Source: Desulfobacterales bacterium (GTDB lineage: Bacteria; Desulfobacterota; Desulfobacteria; Desulfobacterales; Desulfosalsimonadaceae). From it: a stretch of DNA of 64,000 nt. Both the position numbers and the translations under genes were made by a program. A model generated the notes under the pieces. It did not search any database, had not been told where the DNA came from, and was given only the letters and a program-made list of their open reading frames with translations. Positions within the stretch are counted from its first letter, which is position 1, and the number at the start of each line of letters is the position of its first letter. The stretch is taken from the NCBI GenBank assembly GCA_034520365.1, contig JAXHNP010000006.1:799001-863000 (forward strand), given 5' to 3'. Positions 1 through 8,935 of this stretch are shown piece by piece.

Positions 1-1
1 G

Positions 2-1300
2 GTGGCCTGTGCATCGCCTGAGGAGGCCAGGCAATATTTCACCGATCTGAGCACCCAGCTTTATGTTGATCCCGGAGACCGCGAAGATATTCTCACCCAG
101 ATCAAGGAAAAGGGCTATGCGGAAAATGTCGAATACGAGGCGTACCGGGCCGACGGGAGCACCTTCTGGATGCTGGTAAATGCCCGGATCAACCGTCGGA
201 TTTCAGAGGATGACTTTGAAATCGAGGGCTTTGCCGCAGACATCACCCAGCGCAAGCAATACGAGGAAAAACTGCTGGCTTACCAGATGGCGATTGAAAG
301 TTCCGGGGATTTTATCGCGATTGTGGATGAGAACTATGTCTATCAGGTAGTTAATTCTGCCTATGCAGCGCTTCAGGGCAGGCCCAAACATGAGATCGTC
401 GGCCGGCCGGTGGCGGCCATAATGGGTGAAAATTTTTTTCAAACTGCCATTAAGTCTTCCTTGGATCGGTGCCTGGCCGGAGAAAATCTGTATATTGAGG
501 AGAAACGGCTGCATCCGAAACTCGGCGTGATTGATTTGGCGATCAGTTATTACCCCTTGCGCTCAGAGGAACAGATCATTGGTGTTGTGGCCCTGCTGCG
601 GGATATTACCGAATACAAGGCGGCTGAATCCGAACTTATAGAATCCCGGGAGCAGTTGCGCGGGCTTTCGGCGCATCTTGAGGAGGTCAGAGAAAAAGAA
701 CGCGCAGAAATCGCCCGGATGCTGCATGACGAACTCGGGCAGGCCCTGACCGGTTTACGGATAGACACCCTGCAGCTGGGCCAAAAATTGCGGGCAGTCA
801 ATCCGGAACTGGCGGAAAGCACGGATTCAATGGTCACGCTGATTGATTATTTGAATAATAAAACCCGGCAGCTGGTAGCGGATCTGCGGCCGGGCATGCT
901 GGATGATCTCGGCCTGATTCCGGCGCTTGAGTGGTATGTGGATCATTTTATGCAGCGTACCGGCATTCATTCTGTTTTCAGCACCAATACCCCTGAGCAG
1001 GAATTGGCTGATGAGACGGCCACCGGCATTTACCGGATCTGCCAGGAGGCACTCACCAATGTCTATCGCCATGCCGCCGCAAGCCGGGTGGAAGTCGAAC
1101 TGACCGTCGGTGATGGACAGATCGCTTTGGAAATACGGGATAACGGCGTTGCTATTGATCTGCAGCGCATTAACACCCAAAATTCATTCGGAATCCTCGG
1201 CATGCGGGAGCGCGCATGGGCCCTGGGCGGCACGCTGACTGTGGATCGGGCCCGGCCGTCAGGGACCACCGTTCGGGTGCAGGTGCCGATCAGTTTGTAG
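2..1300 (+). CDS. PAS sensor histidine kinase, NarX/DegS type (5' end outside window)
   Basis: This is the C-terminal part of a cytoplasmic two-component sensor kinase. The visible protein begins inside one PAS domain (residues 1-85, ending in the usual ITQRKQ linker). A second PAS follows at about 90-210, then a HisKA_3 dimerisation helix with the phosphoacceptor in ARMLHDELGQ (about 235-245), and an HATPase domain ending in GILGMRERAWALGGT. HisKA_3 kinases usually phosphorylate NarL-type regulators. The nearest downstream regulator (1539) is a bare receiver without a DNA-binding domain. The frame is open to the window edge and starts mid-domain, so the apparent GTG at 2 is not the true start. 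Repeats follow the stop directly. Confidence 0.9.
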   Translation: MACASPEEARQYFTDLSTQLYVDPGDREDILTQIKEKGYAENVEYEAYRADGSTFWMLVNARINRRISEDDFEIEGFAADITQRKQYEEKLLAYQMAIESSGDFIAIVDENYVYQVVNSAYAALQGRPKHEIVGRPVAAIMGENFFQTAIKSSLDRCLAGENLYIEEKRLHPKLGVIDLAISYYPLRSEEQIIGVVALLRDITEYKAAESELIESREQLRGLSAHLEEVREKERAEIARMLHDELGQALTGLRIDTLQLGQKLRAVNPELAESTDSMVTLIDYLNNKTRQLVADLRPGMLDDLGLIPALEWYVDHFMQRTGIHSVFSTNTPEQELADETATGIYRICQEALTNVYRHAAASRVEVELTVGDGQIALEIRDNGVAIDLQRINTQNSFGILGMRERAWALGGTLTVDRARPSGTTVRVQVPISL

Positions 1301-1510
1301 GGCCGGCCACCGTGCCTGCCCCAATATTGATCGGGTTTTCCCCATGCGTAGGGCAGGCCACCGCGCCTGCCTGAAAAAGCGGTCGGCGCAGTGGCCGACC
1401 CTACATAGAGCATGCAACCGCAATTATCCAAAAAGCCGACCCAACGTAGGGCAGGCCACCGTGCCTGCCAAAAAAGTAGGACGGGCCACCGGGCCCGCCT
1501 GAAAAACTTG
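1299..1510. repeat. Cluster of five REP-like GTAG palindromes
   Basis: This intergenic stretch holds about five imperfect palindromes of the type GTAGGGCAGGCCACCGTGCC followed by TGCC. Arms differ between copies (GGCAGG/CCTGCC, GTCGGC/GCCGAC, GGCGGG/CCCGCC) but stay largely complementary. Some copies are inverted relative to their neighbour. No promoter or gene is evident apart from the ribosome-binding region of the receiver gene at its right end. Confidence 0.8.
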
Positions 1511-1538
1511 TCAAATCGAATAAAGCGGGGTAAAAATA

Positions 1539-1916
1539 TTGAAGATACTTATTGCAGATGATTCCGGTATTATCCGGGATCGGGTAAAAGCGGCCATCCA
1601 TGGCATTTCAGCCACGGATCAGATTTATGAGGCCAGCACCATTGAAGACACCCTGAACCGCCTCGATGCCGTTTCCCCCGATGTGGTCATTCTTGATCTC
1701 CGCATGCCGGACGGCAGCGGCACGGATGTGCTCAAAACCATAAAAGCCTATCCTGATCCGCCGGTTGTCATCGTGTTCACGAGTTATCCATATCCCCAAT
1801 ACCGACGAAAATGCATGGATTTGGGGGCGGATTATTTTTTCGATAAATCCAAAGATTTTGAGAAGCTATCGGCGCTTATCGAATGGATACACGTTGATGC
1901 CGGCCCAAGTGCCTGA
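1539..1916 (+). CDS. Single-domain response regulator (CheY-like receiver)
   Basis: This 125-residue protein is one receiver domain with no output domain. The acidic pair is D7-D8 (LIADDSG). The phosphoacceptor Asp lies in VVILDLRMPDGSG near residue 53, the conserved Thr in VFTSYPYP near 82, and the Lys in FFDKSKDF near 103. All residues needed for phosphotransfer are therefore present. The start is a TTG preceded by AAGCGGGG. No ATG exists in the frame before the first beta strand. It lies between a HisKA_3 kinase and a hybrid kinase and could be the phosphate acceptor of either (inference). Confidence 0.85.
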   Translation: MKILIADDSGIIRDRVKAAIHGISATDQIYEASTIEDTLNRLDAVSPDVVILDLRMPDGSGTDVLKTIKAYPDPPVVIVFTSYPYPQYRRKCMDLGADYFFDKSKDFEKLSALIEWIHVDAGPSA

Positions 1917-1962
1917 GAAACGATTGGTTTTTCATTAGACGGAAAGAAAGGAGCTTTGTGAA

Positions 1963-4959
1963 ATGGCAGCGAGCAAGCCGGTCAGGCCCATCAAAATTCT
2001 CCTGGTAGAAGGCAACCCCGGGGCCGTGGATCTTGTTGCCGAGATGCATGCCGAACTTGCATCAGCCGAATATCATATTAAAAAAACAGAAAAGCTGGCC
2101 GATGCCCTTGGGCAGTTGCAAACCGATTTTTATGATATTGTTCTGCTGGATCTGAACCTCCCGGACAGCCGGGGCCTTGAAACACTGCAAAGCCTTAAGG
2201 GGGCGGCCCCCCTGATGCCGGTTGTGGTGATGACCAACCTTGATGACGAGGAAACCGGCCTCGCCACCGTCCACGAAGGGGCCCAGGATTATCTGGTAAA
2301 AGGCAGAATCGACAGCGCCGTGCTCCGGCGGGTAATCCGATACGCCATTGAACGGCAGGAATCGGTCAGGCAGATTCAGCGCTTAAACAATATCTTGTCC
2401 GCCATCCGTCATATCAACCATCTGATTGTCCGGGAAAAAGACCGCCAGCGCTTAATTGAGCAAGGCGTACGCCCCATGGTGGATTTCGGCGCCTGGGATA
2501 CGGCCTGGATTGTGCTTTTTGATAATTCAGGCCAGCCTGAAGCCTGGGCCGAAGCCGGGATCGGGGAGGCCTTTTCCGGGTTGATCGAAGGGTTTAAGCA
2601 GGGCCGTCCCCCGGCATGCGCCCGGGAACTTTTTGCACAGGGCGCTGAAGAGATATTTTTCAGCCATGACCGGCATTCGGTATGCGGGGAATGCCCCCTG
2701 GAACCGCAAATCCAGGGCGGCACCTGCATGAGCTGCCGGCTTCGAAATAACGGCCAGGAATTCGGCATGATCACCGTGGCCCTGAAAACCCAGGCCGCGC
2801 AGGAAAATGAACTGGAACTGGTCAAGGAGGCGGCCGGCGATATTAGCCTGGGGCTTCACGGCATCCGCATCGAGGAGCAGAAAAATGCCGCAGAGGAGCA
2901 GTTTCAGCGGATGTTTTATGAATCCACCTTTCCGGTCATGCTCCATGCCGAAGACGGCGAAGTCCTTGCCGTCAATAAGGTATGGCGGGATCTGACCGGC
3001 TATCGCCATGACGAAATTCCGACCATCGGGGACTGGACCGAAAAGGCTTACGGTGAGCAAAAGAATGAAATAAAGGCCAGTATCGAAGAGCTTTATGAGC
3101 TAAACCGGCGCCGGGATGAAGGTGAGTTTGTCATCCAAACAAAAGACAGACAACAGAGAACCTGGCGGTTTTATACCACCCCCCTGGGTGGTCTGCCGGA
3201 CGGCCGGCGCATCGTCATGAGCCAGGCTGACGATGTCACGGAACAGAAACAGGCGAAAATCTATCGGGAGCACTATATCCAGGAGCTCCAATTGGTGAGC
3301 GATACGATTATCCAGGGCAGCCGGGTGACAGACATTGATGCCCTGTGTCAGCTCCTGGGTGAAACGATCCATGGGGTCAATCCCCGGGCATATGTGCTGG
3401 TTTCTTTGTATGATCGAAAAGAGAAAGCGATCAAGCTGAAGTCCATGCATGGCCTGGAGGCATTGATGGACGGGGCGACAGATTACCTGGAGATGCTCCG
3501 GGATATTAATTTAAGGCCTGAGGAAATGGGCGAAGAGGCGGAGCTTTATACCACCGGACTGCTTGAACAGATTCCGGGCGGGCTATATCAGCTTATGGCG
3601 GAAAAAATTCCAATGGAAACATGCCGGGAGATGGAAGCCCTGCTGGATATCGGCTCGGTATATACCATCGGTTTTGCCCTTGACGACAGGCCCTATGGGG
3701 GGGTGTCCCTGCTTTTAAAAAAAGGTGAGGACCTTGGGTTCCGGTATGCCATTGAAACCCTGGTTAGCCATTTTTCGGTGATTATCAATCGGCAGCAGAC
3801 AGAAGAAGAACGAAAAATGCTTGAATCCGAGCTTCGGCAGGCCCAGAAGCTTGAAGCCATCGGCACCCTGGCGGGCGGCATCGCCCACGATTTCAACAAC
3901 ATCCTGACCGCCATCATCGGCTATTCCGAATTGCTGCTGGAAGATGCGGAAAAGGGAACCCTCTTTGAACAAAATCTCAGCCAGATTTACGCGGCCGGGG
4001 CCCGGGCCAGGGATCTGGTCAAGCAGATCCTCACCTTCAGCCGACAGACAGAGTCGGATATGGTGCCCCTGAATGTCAATCTGCTGGTCAAGGAATCCAT
4101 GAAGCTGCTCCGGGCATCGCTGCCGAAATCCATTGAAATCAAACAGGAGATAGAAACCGACATTTTAGTCAGCGGCGATCCGGGGCAAATTCACCAGATC
4201 ATCATGAATCTCTGCACCAATGCCGCACAGGCCATGGAAAACAGTGGGATAATGACAATCCGGCTTCGAAAAGTGGACCTGGATGCGCACTTTACCGCCT
4301 CGCACTTCGGCATGAAACCCGGGAAACACGTGGCTTTGAGTGTCTCGGATACCGGTCCCGGTATTGACCCGGGGCTTATTGACAAAATTTTTAATCCGTT
4401 TTTTACCACAAAATCTGAGGAAAAAGGCACGGGTCTTGGGCTTTCGGTTGTTCATGGCATTGTTGAAGGCCATCACGGTATGATCGATGTGGCAAGTCAG
4501 CTGGGGCAAGGCAGTGAATTCATCGTTTACCTGCCGGCTGCCGAGTTTGCGCCAACCCAAACAAAAGCAACAGAAAAAGAACTCCCCAAAGGTTCAGAGA
4601 GAATTTTGTTTGTGGATGATGAGCATCCGATTGCCGAGATGGTGGAGCAGCAACTGATAAACCTTGGCTATACCGTGGAGGTCCGCACAAGCAGCATTGA
4701 AGCATTGGAACGGTTCCGGGAAAGTCCGGGGGATTTCGATCTGTTGATTACGGATATGGCCATGCCCGAGATGACGGGTATTATCCTGATCAAAGAGGCT
4801 CGCCGCTTGCGCCCGGATCTGCCGGTTATTCTCTGTACCGGCTTCAGTGAACAGATCAATGAAGAAATGGCAAAAGAAATGGGTGTATCCGCATTTCTGC
4901 TAAAACCCATTGTCCGGGACGAAATGGCAGCCGCGATCCGTGAGGCATTAGACACCTGA
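1963..4959 (+). CDS. Hybrid sensor kinase REC-GAF-PAS-GAF-HisKA-HATPase-REC
   Basis: This is a 998-residue cytoplasmic hybrid histidine kinase. An N-terminal receiver spans about 10-130, but its acidic pocket reads LLVEGNPG where EDN or DDD is usual, so one metal ligand is missing. A GAF-like segment (about 135-310) carries a Cys cluster, CGECP and TCMSC, around residues 240-257. PAS is at about 320-430 and a second GAF-like region at about 440-620. HisKA has the phosphoacceptor His in GGIAHDFNNIL, and HATPase has GTGLGLSVVHGIV. The C-terminal receiver (ILFVDDEHP, LLITDMAMPEM) is complete. An AAAGGAG Shine-Dalgarno (SD) sequence precedes the ATG. The Cys cluster could bind a metal or sense redox (inference). 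Confidence 0.9.
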   Translation: MAASKPVRPIKILLVEGNPGAVDLVAEMHAELASAEYHIKKTEKLADALGQLQTDFYDIVLLDLNLPDSRGLETLQSLKGAAPLMPVVVMTNLDDEETGLATVHEGAQDYLVKGRIDSAVLRRVIRYAIERQESVRQIQRLNNILSAIRHINHLIVREKDRQRLIEQGVRPMVDFGAWDTAWIVLFDNSGQPEAWAEAGIGEAFSGLIEGFKQGRPPACARELFAQGAEEIFFSHDRHSVCGECPLEPQIQGGTCMSCRLRNNGQEFGMITVALKTQAAQENELELVKEAAGDISLGLHGIRIEEQKNAAEEQFQRMFYESTFPVMLHAEDGEVLAVNKVWRDLTGYRHDEIPTIGDWTEKAYGEQKNEIKASIEELYELNRRRDEGEFVIQTKDRQQRTWRFYTTPLGGLPDGRRIVMSQADDVTEQKQAKIYREHYIQELQLVSDTIIQGSRVTDIDALCQLLGETIHGVNPRAYVLVSLYDRKEKAIKLKSMHGLEALMDGATDYLEMLRDINLRPEEMGEEAELYTTGLLEQIPGGLYQLMAEKIPMETCREMEALLDIGSVYTIGFALDDRPYGGVSLLLKKGEDLGFRYAIETLVSHFSVIINRQQTEEERKMLESELRQAQKLEAIGTLAGGIAHDFNNILTAIIGYSELLLEDAEKGTLFEQNLSQIYAAGARARDLVKQILTFSRQTESDMVPLNVNLLVKESMKLLRASLPKSIEIKQEIETDILVSGDPGQIHQIIMNLCTNAAQAMENSGIMTIRLRKVDLDAHFTASHFGMKPGKHVALSVSDTGPGIDPGLIDKIFNPFFTTKSEEKGTGLGLSVVHGIVEGHHGMIDVASQLGQGSEFIVYLPAAEFAPTQTKATEKELPKGSERILFVDDEHPIAEMVEQQLINLGYTVEVRTSSIEALERFRESPGDFDLLITDMAMPEMTGIILIKEARRLRPDLPVILCTGFSEQINEEMAKEMGVSAFLLKPIVRDEMAAAIREALDT

Positions 4960-4984
4960 AAAGTGGTTAACGGCTGAGGAGCCC

Positions 4985-5350
4985 AAACCCTGATTCGGCG
5001 GGCGCAGTGGTTAATGGCAGGCATGGTGGTTAATGGCGGGCGCAGGGTCGGCCGCCGTGCCGGCCGACAAATGGGCGGGCACGGTGACCCGCCCTACAAT
5101 AGGAGATGCCAGGGACCAACCGTCGTAGGGTCGGCCACCGTGCCGGCCCAAAATGATCGGCAAGCACGATGCTTCGCCATACAGCAGGATGTGCCTGCGG
5201 CCCAAACCGTCGTAGGGCCGGCCACCGCGCCGGCCAAATTGATGGCGGGCACGGTGACCCGCCCTACAGCAGGATATCCCAGGGACCAACCGTCGTAGGG
5301 CCGGCCACCGCGCCGGCCGATAAATGCGGCCACCGCGCCGGCCCAACAAC
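4985..5350. repeat. REP-like palindrome cluster upstream of the RAYT gene
   Basis: About eight palindromes occur, many as head-to-head pairs in which a copy ending CGCCCTAC and a copy beginning GTAGGG flank a conserved spacer (AGGATATCCCAGGGACCAAC or AATAGGAGATGCCAGGGACC). This is the layout of bacterial interspersed mosaic elements. Arms alternate between the GGCGGG, GTCGGC and GGCCGG types. The cluster ends about 35 bases before the transposase start codon. Confidence 0.85.
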
Positions 5351-5385
5351 GCCAATGAACACATGACTGTTCAAAAATAAATTTA

Positions 5386-5853
5386 ATGGCCCGCAGAAGA
5401 AAAAACATACGGCTTCCGCGAGAACAATACGAAATCCCCGCCCGGATTTTCAGCATGACCATTTGTACATTTAACCGCCGTCCCTTATTTCAAAACGAAA
5501 ATTACGCCCAAAAAATAATTCACACACTGCAATCCGGCCCCTTTGGCGAACAGACAAAACGCTATGCGGTTTGCCTGATGCCGGACCATCTGCATATAAT
5601 GATTTCACCGGTTACAGGCAATTTGATGGATGCCATAAACAGCTGGAAAAGTTACACCGCCAATCTTTTGATGAAAAACGGGTTGACCGGCACCTGCTGG
5701 CAAAGAGGGGTTTATGATCATGCCCTGCGAAAAGAAGAGGATATCCGGGTCGTTGCCGAGTATATTGTAAACAATCCCGTTCGCGCCGGTATAGTGGATC
5801 GATGGCAGGAATATCCATATTCATGGCACCGATGGATGGCGGATATGCCATGA
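5386..5853 (+). CDS. REP-associated tyrosine transposase (RAYT, Y1/HUH type)
   Basis: This 155-residue single-strand DNA endonuclease/transposase belongs to the IS200/IS605-like Y1 superfamily. The HUH metal motif is H68-L-H70 in LMPDHLHIMI. The catalytic Tyr is Y126 in AEYIVNNPVRAG, the signature C-terminal helix of RAYTs. A basic N-terminus (MARRRKN) and the typical FNRRPLF strand are present. In enterobacteria and pseudomonads, RAYTs recognise a GTAG tetranucleotide 5' of REP hairpins. Here the gene is bracketed on both sides by GTAG-headed palindromes, as expected for a REPtron. The gene has no terminal inverted repeats of its own and appears intact. Its role in spreading the window's palindromes is inferred. 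Confidence 0.9.
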   Translation: MARRRKNIRLPREQYEIPARIFSMTICTFNRRPLFQNENYAQKIIHTLQSGPFGEQTKRYAVCLMPDHLHIMISPVTGNLMDAINSWKSYTANLLMKNGLTGTCWQRGVYDHALRKEEDIRVVAEYIVNNPVRAGIVDRWQEYPYSWHRWMADMP

Positions 5854-6002
5854 TTGCCGGCCGGTTTGATCGGCCGCTATGCCGGCCGATGTCATGGCGG
5901 GCACGGTGGCCCGCCCTACAATGGGATTTGCCAGGGAATAACCGTCGTAGGGCCGGCCACCGCGCCGGCCAAATTGAACGGCCACCGTGCCGACCGATAG
6001 AG
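5853..6002. repeat. REP-like palindrome cluster downstream of the RAYT gene
   Basis: Several palindromes follow the transposase stop. They include a GGCGGG-type copy ending CCGCCCTAC, the spacer ATGGGATTTGCCAGGGAATA, and an inverted GTAGGG-GGCCGG-type copy. Together with the cluster before the gene they flank the transposase. Confidence 0.8.
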
Positions 6003-6018
6003 AGAGACCATTGATACA

Positions 6019-6903
6019 ATGAACCAGGACCCGACAAAAAACAAACCCGCCGAAGGGGCTTCGGAGAAAAAAAGCCGAAACGGATGTGCGTCACATCGAG
6101 TGGATGCTCGCCCCGAAAAAAACGGCAGAGAGTGATTTTGCGCCCGAATACGGCGATTTGAGCCTGCTCAACGAAACCGGAATAATCCTGGCTACGGTAG
6201 GAAAGGAACAGCTCCGGGATATGGCCACGGAATACCTTGATCTGCTCGAAACCTCCACGGCCATATACGAAACCAGCGGCGATTATGCCCTGGGATTGTT
6301 TTCTTCGGGCTGGTGCCGAATGATGGACGCCGCTTCCCGAAGACTATGCCATACCGACGATAACCGTGCAGCGCTCAATAGCGGTAAATGGCTGTGCCAT
6401 GAATCCTGCTGGCAGGAGGCTTCTCTGCCGGCCATAAAAAGGGGCAAGCGGTGGACGTGGCCTGCCACGGAGGAATCCGGTTATATGCGGTACCCATTCG
6501 GGCCGGCGGCGCAGTTGTGGGGGCCATCAACTTTGGCTACGGCGACCCGCCCACCGATGAAGAGACGCTGCAGGCGCTTGCCGAAAAATACCGCCTTTCC
6601 GTCGAAGATTTGCGCAAACAGGCCCAGACCTACCAATCCCGGCCCCGATTTATTATCGATTATGCCAAGGAGCGCATTCAAAAAGCGGCTTTGTATCTGG
6701 GCTACATCATTGAGCGCAAGCAGGCCGAGGACGAACTCCGCCGGCTAAAAGCGCATCTCGAAACCGAAGTGGCAGAAAAAACAAGGGAGCTCAAAGAACG
6801 GGTGGCCGAGCTGGAGCGCTTCCGCGATGCCACCATTGAACGGGAGTTCCGGATAAAAGAACTGCGCGATGAGATCGCGCGTTTGAAAGCCGGCACTTCG
6901 TGA
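6019..6903 (+). pseudogene. PocR-type sensory domain protein, two frameshifts
   Basis: Reading across two frame changes gives a PocR-like ligand-binding domain followed by a coiled coil. It has YALGLFSSGWCRMMD, then KWLCHESCW, then in another frame GGIRLYAVPIRAGGAVVGAI and a GYGDPPTDE segment. A homologous domain is intact in the kinase at 14719-17718. The ATG at 6019 leaves frame in an A7 tract at 6067-6073, and the frame changes back in AAAAAGGGG at 6436-6444. Both sites are homopolymers, so sequencing error is possible. However, the next two genes are also damaged, which favours real decay. The C-terminal EVAEKTRELKERVAELERF coil normally leads into a kinase. Confidence 0.75.
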
Positions 6904-7971
6904 GGCCCGGATGGCTGACATATCTTCTGGCGGCTTGGCTGCTTTTTGTCCCGGCCGGCGCCTTCAGCCAGGAAAACGGACATATTGAGGCCCCGGTTTC
7001 CCCGCAGGACCGCATCGTCATCGCCTCGGAACCCGATTATCCGCTACACTGTTATCCCGCTTTTGATTGTCGGCGGCGGCATCTCCATCCTGTTTCTCCA
7101 GAAGGCGGTCAAAAGGCGCACCAAAAGCTTGAACAATCTGAAGGATGACCTCGAAGCCCAGGTGGCCCAGCGAACCGCGGAGCTCCGGGAAAAAGTGGAA
7201 AAATTAAACAACAGCCAGCAGGCCATGCTCTATATGGTGGAAGACCTCAATCAAATGACCGCCGAGTTAAAAGAGGAACGCCGCAATCTGGAACTGGCCA
7301 ACCAGGAACTGGAAGCATTTGCGTATTCGGTCTCCCACGATTTGCGGGCCCCGCTTAGGGCCATTGACGGCTATGCCCGGTTCCTGCTGGAAGATTACGC
7401 ACAACAGCTTGATAATGAAGGCAGGCGCTTTATCGACACCATCCGGCAGAATGCCGTCCGCATGGATAAACTGATTTCCGATCTGCTGAGTCTTTCCCGG
7501 ATTTCAAGAGCTGAAATGAATTTTTCCCCAGTTGACATGCGGGCCATTGTCGAATCCGTGTACCAGGAATTGGCAAGTGAATCTGAGAAAACTGCATTTG
7601 ATATCCATATCGATCGCTTGCCGCAAGTCGCATGTGATATTACATTGATTAAGCAGGTCTGGCGCAATTTAATCGGCAATGCCTTGAAATACAGCGCCAA
7701 ATCGAATATCAAAAAAATCGAAATTGAGGCTCAGCAAAAGGATAGAGAGGTGATCTTTTGCATAACCGATTATGGCGCCGGATTTGATGAGCGATATGCG
7801 CACAAACTGTTCAGCGTGTTTCAACGGCTGCACAAGGATGATGAATTCGAAGGCACCGGGGTGGGGCTGGCCATTGTTCAGCGGATTATCCACCGCCACG
7901 GCGGCCGGGTTTGGGCCCGCGGAAAAATCGATCACGGGGCGGCGTTTTTCTTTACACTGCCCCGGCAGTGA
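6900..7971 (+). pseudogene. Histidine kinase with its periplasmic solute-binding domain deleted
   Basis: The GTG at 6900 overlaps the previous stop and opens a good signal peptide (LTYLLAAWLLFVPAGAFSQ). RIVIASEPDYPL follows, the start of a family-3 solute-binding domain. Near 7045 the sequence jumps, out of frame, to a membrane segment (TVIPLLIVGGGISILFL), a coiled coil, HisKA (FAYSVSHDLRAPLRAIDGY) and HATPase (GTGVGLAIVQRIIHRHGG). About 200 residues of sensor are missing compared with the related architecture at 11091-14621. The kinase half is open from about 6946 and could be translated from an internal start, but its natural leader is lost. Confidence 0.75.
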
Positions 7972-8007
7972 CGATGCGCTTCGGGTCGTCATTCAAGGAG
8001 ACAACCC

Positions 8008-8193
8008 ATGGAAAACTTAAATGAAGTGGAAATTCTGCTGGTGGAGGACAATCCCAATGATGCCGAAATGGCCATGCGGGCCCTGAAAAAACACAACCTT
8101 GCCAACAACGTCCTGGTGGTGGGCGACGGCGAAGAGGCCCTGGATTTTCTGTATGCCCGCGGGCCATACGAAAACCGGCAATGTCAGTTTTGA
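8008..8193 (+). pseudogene. 5' remnant of an Rcp1-like response regulator
   Basis: A proper ribosome-binding site (AAGGAG) and ATG start a receiver of the Rcp1/CheY type that commonly follows phytochrome-like kinases. [20 protein letters not shown] and [19 protein letters not shown] are visible. The match stops after about 55 residues, before the phosphoacceptor Asp. The sequence then runs out of frame into a kinase fragment. A complete member would have about 145 residues. It probably was the partner of the kinase ending at 7971. Confidence 0.75.
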
Positions 8194-8875
8194 CAAAGAC
8201 TACTGCGCCGATCACGCGGGATTTGTGCCGGGCGACTTTACCCTTCTGGCGGTCAGTGATGACGGTTGCGGCATGGATTTGGAAACCCGGGATAAAATAT
8301 TTGAACCGTTTTACACGACCAAGGGTTTGGGTGAAGGCACCGGCCTGGGCCTTTCCACGGTATATGGCATTGTCAAGCAGAACAATGGATTCATTAACGT
8401 CTACAGTGAGCCGGAAAAAGGCGCCACCTTCCGGATTTATCTGCCCCGCCATGCAGGCGAGTCAGGCGCGCTTGAAACGGAATCCGCGGTTAAAACCCCG
8501 CCGCACGGCAGCGAGACCGTGCTGATCGTTGAGGACGAAACGCCGGTGCTAAATCTTGCCAAGACCATGCTTGAAAAACTGGGCTATACCGTTCTGGATG
8601 CGGCCACGCCGGAGCAGGCCATGAAAAAGGCCCGGGAACATGGCGACAGCATTCATCTCCTGATCACCGATGTTGTCATGCCGGAAATGAACGGCCGGGC
8701 GCAGGCTGAGCAACTGCAAGCCCTGTATCCGGAGTTAAAGGTATTGTTCATGTCCGGTTATACGGCCAACTTCATCGCCCACCGGGGCGTGCTGGCTGCG
8801 GGCGTGCATTTCATTCAAAAGCCGTTTGCCAAAATCGACCTGGCGGTCAAGGTGCGCAAGGCCCTGGCGGATTGA
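8176..8875 (+). pseudogene. 3' remnant of a hybrid histidine kinase (HATPase end plus receiver)
   Basis: From about 8178 the sequence matches the last third of a hybrid kinase like the one at 11091-14621: [39 protein letters not shown], then a full receiver (VLIVEDETPVLN, LLITDVVMPEMNG, FIQKPFAK). The PAS, HisKA and N-box parts are absent. The junction with the Rcp1-like fragment lies within about 15 bases of 8176, so one deletion fused two genes out of frame. Translation from an upstream ATG at 8099 would give an unrelated N-terminus and no phosphoacceptor His. Confidence 0.75.
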
Positions 8876-8935
8876 TCTATAATGGACTGTTGGGGGAATT
8901 AATAATCATTCAATGCAGCTCGGGGAGGATCTGAC

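Noticed and set aside
5014-5366. Overlapping open frames of 65-122 codons on both strands in the repeat cluster
   Set aside because: They are translations of G/C-rich palindromes, repeat the same Arg/Pro/Gly motifs in several frames, and have no ribosome-binding sites.
6436-6444. Programmed -1 frameshift in the PocR gene
   Set aside because: AAAAAGGGG does not give a proper X-XXY-YYZ slip with re-pairing in both sites, a second frameshift lies upstream, and neighbouring genes are also broken.
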